A stretch of 64,000 nt of DNA from an uncultured Clostridia bacterium (GTDB lineage Bacteria > Bacillota > Clostridia > Oscillospirales > Ruminococcaceae), in contig CANQXX010000001.1 in NCBI GenBank assembly GCA_947627905.1, positions 1 to 64,000 on the forward strand. The letters are read 5' to 3'. How positions within the stretch are numbered: position 1 is the first letter of the stretch; the number at the start of each line of letters is the position of its first letter. Below the pieces are notes generated by a model that searched no databases, was not told where the DNA came from, and saw only the letters and a list, made by a program, of their open reading frames with translations. The translations under genes were made by a program, and so were the position numbers. Shown here in pieces: positions 8,350 to 15,013 of the stretch.

Positions 8350-8432
8350 TCCCTATTACGCCACCTTTTCAAGGCTGATCCGCTTCGTCTTATAATAAAA
8401 CCAAGCAGAAAGCCTATTACAAATTCTTTCAA
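8346..8432 (-). CDS. 28-aa membrane micro-protein (pVII/pIX-like size; not in ORF track)
   Basis: TTG start with AGGCGG SD; MKEFVIGFLLGFIIRRSGSALKRWRNRE; stop overlaps zot ATG (ATGA). Confidence 0.5.
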   Translation of the reverse strand: MKEFVIGFLLGFIIRRSGSALKRWRNRE

Positions 8433-8453
8433 TTAATCACCGCCTAAAAGAAT

Positions 8454-8483
8454 AGGACAGAAGAAATAACTTTCTTCTGTCCT
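8454..8483. terminator. Intra-operon terminator after the coat gene
   Basis: AGGACAGAAGAAA-TAAC-TTTCTTCTGTCCT perfect 13-bp stem, 33 nt past the coat stop. Confidence 0.75.
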
Positions 8484-8515
8484 CAGCGTTTATGTCCTTA
8501 TCTGCACAAACGGTG

Positions 8516-8833
8516 TTAACTTGTAGCCTTACTGAAGAACCTTTTAGCAACAGTAAAGACTTTGCCAAGTCCGATTATACCCAGACCGATAGGAATTATC
8601 GCAACGGCAACAGTAACACACTGTGTAACTATATCCTTGAATCCTGTTGTCAGCGATTCAGTTACTGTAGAGTAATCAACTCCGCTTGGTCCTGCTTCTG
8701 CCGAAGCCGTAATAATCATTGTCGGTACTGCTGTTGCAACTGCACAGACTACCGGAAGCGCTTTAGCCTTAATGGCTGTTACTGCGTTCTTCGCTTTTTC
8801 TTTTACATTTGACATGCAAAAAACTCCTTTCAT
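8516..8833 (-). CDS. Major coat protein precursor (likely start at MSNVKEK, 8815)
   Basis: Lys-rich leader, signal sequence with ASAEA cleavage-like site, short helix, one TM (IIPIGLGIIGLGKVF), basic C-terminus. Confidence 0.75.
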   Translation of the reverse strand: MKGVFCMSNVKEKAKNAVTAIKAKALPVVCAVATAVPTMIITASAEAGPSGVDYSTVTESLTTGFKDIVTQCVTVAVAIIPIGLGIIGLGKVFTVAKRFFSKATS

Positions 8834-8976
8834 ACTTTTGTGATTTTTTCAAATATGCCAATTACCGCCATAATACAACGGCAAAAAACACCTATAAAAG
8901 CACCTACTCCCATTCCTACAAAACATATCAACAATGAATTATGTACAATGGTTTCAGTTACTCCGGAAAGCTCCAT
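8830..8976 (-). CDS. 48-aa membrane protein (not in ORF track)
   Basis: MELSGVTETIVHNSLLICFVGMGVGAFIGVFCRCIMAVIGIFEKITKV; stop overlaps coat-gene ATG (ATGA). Confidence 0.6.
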   Translation of the reverse strand: MELSGVTETIVHNSLLICFVGMGVGAFIGVFCRCIMAVIGIFEKITKV

Positions 8977-8984
8977 GTACTTCC

Positions 8985-9221
8985 CTACTTTCTTATCTGT
9001 CCTATTATCAGCAAACCTATAATTATACCAAGTATGCCGATATTCACATATTGCAATATCTCTCCGGAATGAGCATATTGTACCAGATCATTTGAATTAA
9101 CTGATATTTCAGAACCAAAAGTTAAAATATCTGATATATATGCAGGCGCTTCCGTCTGAACGGCTTCCGTCATTGCTTCATTGATATACTCGCTGTCTAT
9201 TGTCGTTTCTGTTACGTCCAT
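8985..9221 (-). CDS. Small virion-type membrane protein (78 aa)
   Basis: Acidic N-terminus followed by TM VNIGILGIIIGLLIIGQIRK. Confidence 0.55.
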   Translation of the reverse strand: MDVTETTIDSEYINEAMTEAVQTEAPAYISDILTFGSEISVNSNDLVQYAHSGEILQYVNIGILGIIIGLLIIGQIRK

Positions 9222-9222
9222 A

Positions 9223-9501
9223 TCATTCCGCCTTCTTTATTACGTCAAACTGCGCTACCTTCTTACTGTTTGCCTTGAAACTGAACTCTACTTCCATTCC
9301 TATAAGATTTTCAGGATCGGATAGTTCATTTTTCAGCTTCTTTTCAAGTGGTGTTCCAGAGCCTACCCAGATATCCGAACAGGACTTCCCAAAACAATCA
9401 ATATCTTCCGCTATCACATACAGTCTATTTCCCTGTATTACTTCCCCTGTCTCTTTAACAGTGAAGTCTACAGGCTTGACGCCTATTATCGTGCCTACCA
9501 T
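9223..9501 (-). CDS. Probable ssDNA-binding protein (pV-like position)
   Basis: 92 aa, beta-rich, follows the first gene of the phage operon; fold assignment uncertain. Confidence 0.45.
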   Translation of the reverse strand: MVGTIIGVKPVDFTVKETGEVIQGNRLYVIAEDIDCFGKSCSDIWVGSGTPLEKKLKNELSDPENLIGMEVEFSFKANSKKVAQFDVIKKAE

Positions 9502-9560
9502 GGTTCAACGCTCCTTTCTTTAAAATTTTTATATAATCAGCATAAAAACTGTTATATACA

Positions 9561-9827
9561 TCAAGAATCTATGTCATAATCATAATCAGCATATATATCA
9601 AGATCATTTTCGGCTGCCCAACCTTCAAAATTTGTCTCAAAATTATAATAAGATGAATCAGAATCGCCTACAGTCTTATTAAAAAATGATTTTGCAACAG
9701 AAAAAACTTTTGATAAGCCAATAATACCCAAACCTATTGGTATAATACTGGCTGCAATATTTACACAGTTTGCTACTATATCCTTGAAGCCGTTTACAAG
9801 TGCGTCTATTACTGATGTATAATCCAT
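9561..9827 (-). CDS. Leaderless coat-protein paralog with acidic tail
   Basis: MDYTSVIDALVNGFKDIVANCVNIAASIIPIGLGIIGLSKVFSVAKSFFNK aligns to the mature coat VDYSTVTESLTTGFKDIVTQCV...; tail ENDLDIYADYDYDIDS. Confidence 0.75.
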   Translation of the reverse strand: MDYTSVIDALVNGFKDIVANCVNIAASIIPIGLGIIGLSKVFSVAKSFFNKTVGDSDSSYYNFETNFEGWAAENDLDIYADYDYDIDS

Positions 9828-9853
9828 AAAGTAAATAACTCCTTTCCTTAAAA

Positions 9854-9930
9854 CTACAAATAGTAGGATTTATGATAATATTATATCACTACTAATAGTA
9901 GTATGTCAACAATTTTTCTACATTTTGTAG
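9854..9930. promoter_or_regulatory. Three operator-like palindromes (CTAC-N5-GTAG) between divergent repressor and phage operon
   Basis: CTACAAATAGTAG 9854-9866; CTACTAATAGTAG 9889-9901; CTACATTTTGTAG 9918-9930. Confidence 0.75.
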
Positions 9931-9949
9931 TAAAATATAAAAAAGGAGA

Positions 9950-10198
9950 TTGAAAACTATGGATTATAGACAAATTTTCAGAGATTTAAGGATAGATCAC
10001 GATCTTAAACAACAAGACATAGCAACCATATGCAGAGTGTCGGACGCCACAGTAGGACACTGGGAAAACTGTAAAAGGGACATGAGAATAGACTGCATTA
10101 TAAAACTATGCTTATTTTACAATATTTCAGCAGATTATGTACTGGGATTAACAAAAGAGAAGAAAAAATTAAGGAATTTAAAGGAGAATAATGTTTAA
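9950..10198 (+). CDS. XRE/Cro-family repressor (likely ATG at 9959)
   Basis: LKQQDIATICRVSDATVGHWENCKRDM helix-turn-helix; divergent from phage operon. Confidence 0.85.
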   Translation: MKTMDYRQIFRDLRIDHDLKQQDIATICRVSDATVGHWENCKRDMRIDCIIKLCLFYNISADYVLGLTKEKKKLRNLKENNV

Positions 10199-10821
10199 TG
10201 GGATTTTTTGAATGGTTTATAGGCGAAGAACCCGGATTACTTGAAAAAATATTTAACTATCAAAATGATGGACAATATGGTGAATATTTAACAAAATATG
10301 CACTTGGAAATGATAATCTATCCGGATATTTAAAAATATTATGTAATATTTATGTACCATATAAAGGAAAGACATCTGAAATAGATATATTACTATTACA
10401 TGAAAAGGGTATATATGTATTTGAAAGTAAAAATTATAGTGGCTGGATATTCGGGAGCGAAAATAATACAAAGTGGACACAATGTTTAAAAAACAAACAA
10501 AAGTATCAATTTTATAATCCTATAATGCAAAATAGAACACATATAAACGCATTATCAAACTTTTTAAAAATATCTAAAGAACAATTCAAATCATATATCA
10601 TATTTAGCGAAAGGTGTGAGTTAAAAAAAGTACCTCAAAATTGTGAAGAATATATTATAATACAGAGAAATAGATTATTAAATACATTAAGAAACGAATT
10701 AAAAAACAGGGATATTATTTATAGCAAGCAAAAAATTGATGAGTTATATAATATCTTGTTTCCATTAACACAAGTTTCTAAAGAAGAAAAGCAAAAACAT
10801 ATAGAAAGTATAAAAAAATAA
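10198..10821 (+). CDS. NERD-domain protein
   Basis: EIDILLLHEKGIYVFESKNYSGWIFGSENNTKWTQ...FYNPIMQNRTHINALSNFL; start overlaps repressor stop. Confidence 0.85.
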   Translation: MGFFEWFIGEEPGLLEKIFNYQNDGQYGEYLTKYALGNDNLSGYLKILCNIYVPYKGKTSEIDILLLHEKGIYVFESKNYSGWIFGSENNTKWTQCLKNKQKYQFYNPIMQNRTHINALSNFLKISKEQFKSYIIFSERCELKKVPQNCEEYIIIQRNRLLNTLRNELKNRDIIYSKQKIDELYNILFPLTQVSKEEKQKHIESIKK

Positions 10822-10847
10822 TATATTAATTTTGTATATAAAAATAC

Positions 10848-10877
10848 TTGACAATTTATATATTTAAATGATATACT
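10848..10877 (+). promoter_or_regulatory. Promoter of the TA module
   Basis: TTGACA-N18-TATACT with extended -10 (TGA). Confidence 0.55.
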
Positions 10878-10910
10878 GTTATTGAAATACTTTAAGAAAG
10901 GAAATCATAT

Positions 10911-11111
10911 ATGAACGTTAGAGATTATGCTTCGACAGTTTTTGATAAACTTACAGAAAATCAGTTAGAAGATTTTTTACTCTTTTTTGCTGATGATAAT
11001 ACATTAGCTCGTTTTGAAAGTGATATGATAGCTAATGGATTTTCAAAAAAACGCTATAAAAACTTTAAGGAAGTTATGGAAGATTTAGATAAGGGAGATG
11101 AAGATGAGTGA
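10911..11111 (+). CDS. Antitoxin of YafQ-type module
   Basis: Small acidic protein overlapping the toxin ORF. Confidence 0.65.
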   Translation: MNVRDYASTVFDKLTENQLEDFLLFFADDNTLARFESDMIANGFSKKRYKNFKEVMEDLDKGDEDE

Positions 11112-11394
11112 ACATAAATATGAATTGGAATTAACTTCCGCATTTAAACATGACTACAAACGAGCCAAAAAAAGAGGTTTAGACTTAAATTTACTTGATA
11201 ATGTAGTTACAATATTACAAGACGGTGAACAACTACCAGAAATATATTTAGATCACCCACTTAAAGGTAAATGGTCAGGACATAGAGAATGTCATATTCA
11301 ACCTGATTGGTTATTAATTTATCGCGTTGTTAATAAAACACTTGTATTATCTCTTGTAAGAACTGGAAAACATAACGAATTAAATTTAGATTAG
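11098..11394 (+). CDS. YafQ/RelE-family mRNA interferase toxin
   Basis: FKHDYKRAKKRG...LDHPLKGKWSGHRECHIQPDWLLIYRV...LVRTGKHNEL. Confidence 0.9.
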   Translation: MKMSEHKYELELTSAFKHDYKRAKKRGLDLNLLDNVVTILQDGEQLPEIYLDHPLKGKWSGHRECHIQPDWLLIYRVVNKTLVLSLVRTGKHNELNLD

Positions 11395-11409
11395 AATAGT
11401 ATAATTAAA

Positions 11410-11580
11410 CTTTCCTTTTCTTTGCGCTGCAGATTATAAATCAGCTTAAGAGGGCTATCAAGGGGTATCTATAAATTTTTTTTGAACTTTGCAAGCAAAC
11501 TTCAAAAAGAATTTACAGACACTCCCCTTGACAACCCTCTTTATCTGATTTAGGCTACAATCACGCAAAGAAAGGAAAAG
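11410..11580. repeat. ~170-bp imperfect long inverted repeat (hairpin)
   Basis: Ends TTTCCTTTTCTTTGCG / CGCAAAGAAAGGAAAAG; pairing continues through AGGGCTATCAAGGGG / CCCCTTGACAACCCT to apex GAACTTTGC-AA-GCAAACTTC. Confidence 0.8.
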
Positions 11581-11596
11581 AGTATTGATCATATTT

Positions 11597-11650
11597 AAAA
11601 AAGGGCAAAAAAATAGGCTTGAAGCCTTGATAAATTTCTGTTGCTCTTTT
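11597..11650. terminator. Hairpin abutting attR
   Basis: AAAAGGGCAA ... AGGCTTGAAGCCT ... TTGCTCTTTT. Confidence 0.45.
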
Positions 11651-11670
11651 ATTTTGCGAAATTAGAAAAG
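11646..11670 (+). repeat. Right attachment site (attR)
   Basis: CTTTTATTTTGCGAAATTAGAAAAG; first 19 bp identical to 2273-2291. Confidence 0.75.
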
Positions 11671-11907
11671 AATTTCAGAATCGTTTTCAGAAGCAATTTC
11701 CTCCGGCAGTCCCATTCTTAGTATAGCGCTCACCGACTTAACAAACTCTTCAAAGGCGTTAAGGCGTTCCAAAGCAAGCGAAAGCTCCAGACAATCAACT
11801 GCATCAACTTTACGATACCTTAAACGCTGCTGAAGCTGACAGACATCATATTCCAATATGTTACGCTCATTATTGAAATATTCTGCAAGTATCTCTTTTC
11901 GTTTCAT
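11662..11907 (-). CDS. Small conserved protein, paralog of the 70-aa prophage protein; stop codon lies in attR
   Basis: MKRKEILAEYFNNERNILEYDVCQLQQRLRYRKVDAVDCLELSLALERLNAFEEFVK; SD AAGGAGG. Confidence 0.75.
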   Translation of the reverse strand: MKRKEILAEYFNNERNILEYDVCQLQQRLRYRKVDAVDCLELSLALERLNAFEEFVKSVSAILRMGLPEEIASENDSEILF

Positions 11908-11953
11908 TACATAATTATCCTCCTTAAATAATTAGCAATTCAATGCAAATTGT

Positions 11954-12797
11954 TTATTCAATAAGCATATGATATTTTTCCGGACGTCTGAAAGCATTTC
12001 CCATAACTTCGTCCGCACGATATTTACGCAATAAATCAAGATCAATTTCAGCTGAATAGATTCCTTCTTCACTTGTCGCTTCCAGTATACACATATCACG
12101 CGAGCCGGGTTCATCACGCAGCCATGCTACGCCGTCAAAGACAGTTGAATGTCCGTTGCAGTCAGGAACACTTTCCGGATAGTTACAAGTTGCGATCGCA
12201 AGCATATTTTCATACGCTCTGGCTCTTAGTGCTGACAAACGGTTGATCTCCATAGGACAAGCGTTCGGCGCAAGGATAACCTCTGCGCCTTTTAACATAA
12301 GTATCCTTGCACTTTCTGGAAATTCCCTGTCAAAGCATATCATAGCCCCGATTTTCATTGTTCCACATGAAACAGTGTCAATTTCAGAAACAAAAAATTC
12401 TTCACCGGAAGTAATATCTTTTTCCGCTGAAAAATCACAAGTATGGACCTTTGCATAAACAAATTTTTGCTCTCCGAACCTGTCAAAAAGAACAAGAGAA
12501 TTTCTCGGTGCATTTTTAAATTCTTCAAGCAAAGTAATTCCAATTGCCATATTCAGTTCTTTTGCAAGCTTACCGAAAGACGTTATAAAATCACTGTCAA
12601 TGGAGATCGCATCTTTTTTCCATTCATAAGCAGGACGCTCGTAAATGTCATAGCCGATGCTCCACATTTCGGGAAACAGCGCAATATCTGCATTGATCTC
12701 TTTGGCTTTACGGCAGTTATTCTATCCCCTTTTGCAGATTTTTTTCAATTGACCCACATGGAGAGATCTGCAAAAGGGCGATTTTCAATTTATTCAT
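11954..12797 (-). pseudogene. Carbon-nitrogen hydrolase (nitrilase family) with a one-base frame break near 12717-12720
   Basis: N-terminus MNKLKIALLQISPCGSIEKNLQKGIE* (12717-12797) in one frame; CRKAKEINADIALFPEMWSIGYD... (12667 to 11954) in another. Confidence 0.75.
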
Positions 12798-12807
12798 ATA
12801 TAACACC

Positions 12808-13239
12808 TCATTGCTCAAGCAAATTGATCTTTGAATTTAATTCGTCCATAAAAATATCAAAATTTTTCTGCTGTTCGGGAAATTTTGAGCCGACTACTTT
12901 AGGAACTAACTGGATTTTTACTTCTTGTTTTTTGCCGTCATCAAAGATCATATGTACAACTTTCTGACCGAAAGGATAATTTTTAATCGTTATTTTCTTT
13001 GCATATTCCATGTATTGAGAAACCGTTTCAGAGCCGAATGTCCCGAACTTCATGCCGATAAGACGATCATTGTCCGTCAGAGCAACATATCCTGCAATAA
13101 TATTACGGTTTGAAGCAAAAAAACCGGTTTGTTTATAAACACAGTAAAGTGCCGTTTTTATGCTTTCCCCTGCGGTCAGAAGCTGACCCAATATCTGCAT
13201 CATTTCTTCTTCATTGTATTTCTGCGTGTAAAGATTCAT
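12808..13239 (-). CDS. Hypothetical protein
   Basis: Intact 143-aa ORF, plausible composition. Confidence 0.6.
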   Translation of the reverse strand: MNLYTQKYNEEEMMQILGQLLTAGESIKTALYCVYKQTGFFASNRNIIAGYVALTDNDRLIGMKFGTFGSETVSQYMEYAKKITIKNYPFGQKVVHMIFDDGKKQEVKIQLVPKVVGSKFPEQQKNFDIFMDELNSKINLLEQ

Positions 13240-13263
13240 TTAAAACACTTCCTTATAAAATTT

Positions 13264-13722
13264 TCAGAATATTTTTTCTCCATCTATCCATTTCGACATT
13301 CCCGCACCGCTGTGTTCGTGAGGGTGAAGCACATAACCTGACTTTAGGTAAAAACCCTCTTTCCCTTTTGCGCTGACGAGCTGCAAATATCCCTGCCAGC
13401 CTTTTTTGAGACGTGAACTTATGTATTCCTCAGCGTGCCTGAGCAAAGCTGTTCCAATGCCATGTCCCTGATATTCCGGAGAAATAACAAAGTCTTTCAG
13501 AAAGAAAGCCATTCCCCCGTCGCCAAGCAGACGGACCATTCCTATTATCTTGCCGTCACATTCCGCCGAAAAGGAAGCATAACTGTTTTTAATAGATATT
13601 TCCGCCTGATCGTATGGGATCTCTCCCCAGCCCGCACCCGAAAAAAGCCGTATAAAATCCTCGGTTTTAAGCATATTGTCGTGAATTGTAAATTTCATAA
13701 AGCTGACCTCCATTAAAGCCAT
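13264..13722 (-). CDS. GNAT-family N-acetyltransferase
   Basis: FVISPEYQGHGIGTALLRHAEEYI. Confidence 0.85.
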   Translation of the reverse strand: MALMEVSFMKFTIHDNMLKTEDFIRLFSGAGWGEIPYDQAEISIKNSYASFSAECDGKIIGMVRLLGDGGMAFFLKDFVISPEYQGHGIGTALLRHAEEYISSRLKKGWQGYLQLVSAKGKEGFYLKSGYVLHPHEHSGAGMSKWIDGEKIF

Positions 13723-14147
13723 TGAATAAAAGCTGTTTTATCGTTTTTGTTGTATCCTGCATTTTCGTAAAATTTTAAAGTGCTTTCCTGCTTTGAGCCT
13801 GTCATAAGCATAATTTTATAACAATTTTCCTGCAAAGCAAGCTCTTTTGCAAAATTAAGACAAGCCGTTGCATATCCTTTTTTCCGATGTTCAATATCTG
13901 TGATAACATTTTCAATAAGAGCATAAGGACGCTGCTCATGCGTAAGATTGGGAATTATCACACATACACAGGAAGAAACTATCATACCATTTTCTTCCAT
14001 AACAATTATATGATGGTTTTTATCATTAATGATATCTTTCCATACGGAAATTATCCTGCTTTCCTTGTCGGGAAAAGGATTATTATGGAGTTGTGTGTAT
14101 AATTTCAAAAGACCGTCAAGATCGTTTTCCGAAATTTCTCTTATCAT
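13713..14147 (-). CDS. GNAT-family N-acetyltransferase
   Basis: NVITDIEHRKKGYATACLNFAKELA...FYENAGY. Confidence 0.85.
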   Translation of the reverse strand: MIREISENDLDGLLKLYTQLHNNPFPDKESRIISVWKDIINDKNHHIIVMEENGMIVSSCVCVIIPNLTHEQRPYALIENVITDIEHRKKGYATACLNFAKELALQENCYKIMLMTGSKQESTLKFYENAGYNKNDKTAFIQWL

Positions 14148-14275
14148 AGCAGTTTTGCCCTTTCTTTTATTCCGAAATCATAACATAACAGAATTTATCA
14201 GTGCATGAGAATTACTAAAATATTATAACATCAAGTTAAAAATTTGTCAAATTTTAGCTTGGGTCAATAAACAAA

Positions 14276-14296
14276 AAGGACGGTATGACCGTCCTT
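14276..14296. terminator. Terminator of the XRE regulator gene
   Basis: AAGGACGGT-ATG-ACCGTCCTT with flanking A/T runs. Confidence 0.75.
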
Positions 14297-14304
14297 AAAA
14301 AAAT

Positions 14305-14880
14305 CTATTTATTAATGTATGTCTTGTATTCGGCATATGCTGCCATTTTGTTTCTCAGCCAGATATAAACGGCAAGTCCTGCAATTGGTAAAATTAATAT
14401 CATAATATCTAATTTTATTATATATGAATATATACAAACTGTAATATATAAAACTGACAGCAATACGATCAAGGCAATATGTTCCTTTAACCATTTCCTT
14501 TTCCAGAATAAAATTTTTTCTTTGTAGGAAAAAACACTTTCTTTTGAAATATCCACAATATTTTTGTCAGACTCCTTTTTAAAATCTTCGTCACTGAGGA
14601 ACTGTCCGGTGAGCAGTTCATTAATGCTTACATGGAAAACTTCTCCAAGAATTTGAAACATATCAATATCCGGCATATAGTTTCCGTTTTCCCAACGGGA
14701 TATAGTTTTGTTGGTCACTCCTATTTTTTCACCGAGAGCCTCCTGAGTAAATCCTTCCCGTTTGCGAAGTTCAGCTATAAATTTTCCAATTTTGACCTGA
14801 TCCATTATTATCACCTCAATGACAATTATATATCTTTTTATTAAAAATGTATTCCCCATAAACAGCGAATTACAAGACAT
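14305..14880 (-). CDS. XRE-family regulator with C-terminal membrane segments (likely start 14805)
   Basis: IAELRKREGFTQEALGEKIGVTNKTISRWENGNYMPDI; two hydrophobic stretches. Confidence 0.85.
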   Translation of the reverse strand: MSCNSLFMGNTFLIKRYIIVIEVIIMDQVKIGKFIAELRKREGFTQEALGEKIGVTNKTISRWENGNYMPDIDMFQILGEVFHVSINELLTGQFLSDEDFKKESDKNIVDISKESVFSYKEKILFWKRKWLKEHIALIVLLSVLYITVCIYSYIIKLDIMILILPIAGLAVYIWLRNKMAAYAEYKTYINK

Positions 14881-15013
14881 ATTAAAATAATAACATAACG
14901 ATCGGAATAAGTCAACTAAATCAGTATATATTTCCAGTATTTTGAAAAAGCATTCATTTTTTCGGTATAATATTTAAATGCCGGCACTTTGCAAAAAGCA
15001 CCGGCAAATTTTG

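Larger units (their letters stand above)
2273..11664. mobile_element. Filamentous-phage-like (inovirus-type) prophage, possibly a tandem composite
   Basis: Flanked by a 19-bp exact direct repeat CTTTTATTTTGCGAAATTA; contains integrase, Rep proteins, Zot-like ATPase, coat proteins, repressor. Confidence 0.85.

Noticed and set aside
11410-11580. MITE or IS remnant
   Set aside because: Pairing runs the full length rather than only at the ends, and no convincing target-site duplication was found; left open as a test in the findings.
11410-11580. Retron msr/msd
   Set aside because: No reverse transcriptase ORF anywhere in the prophage.
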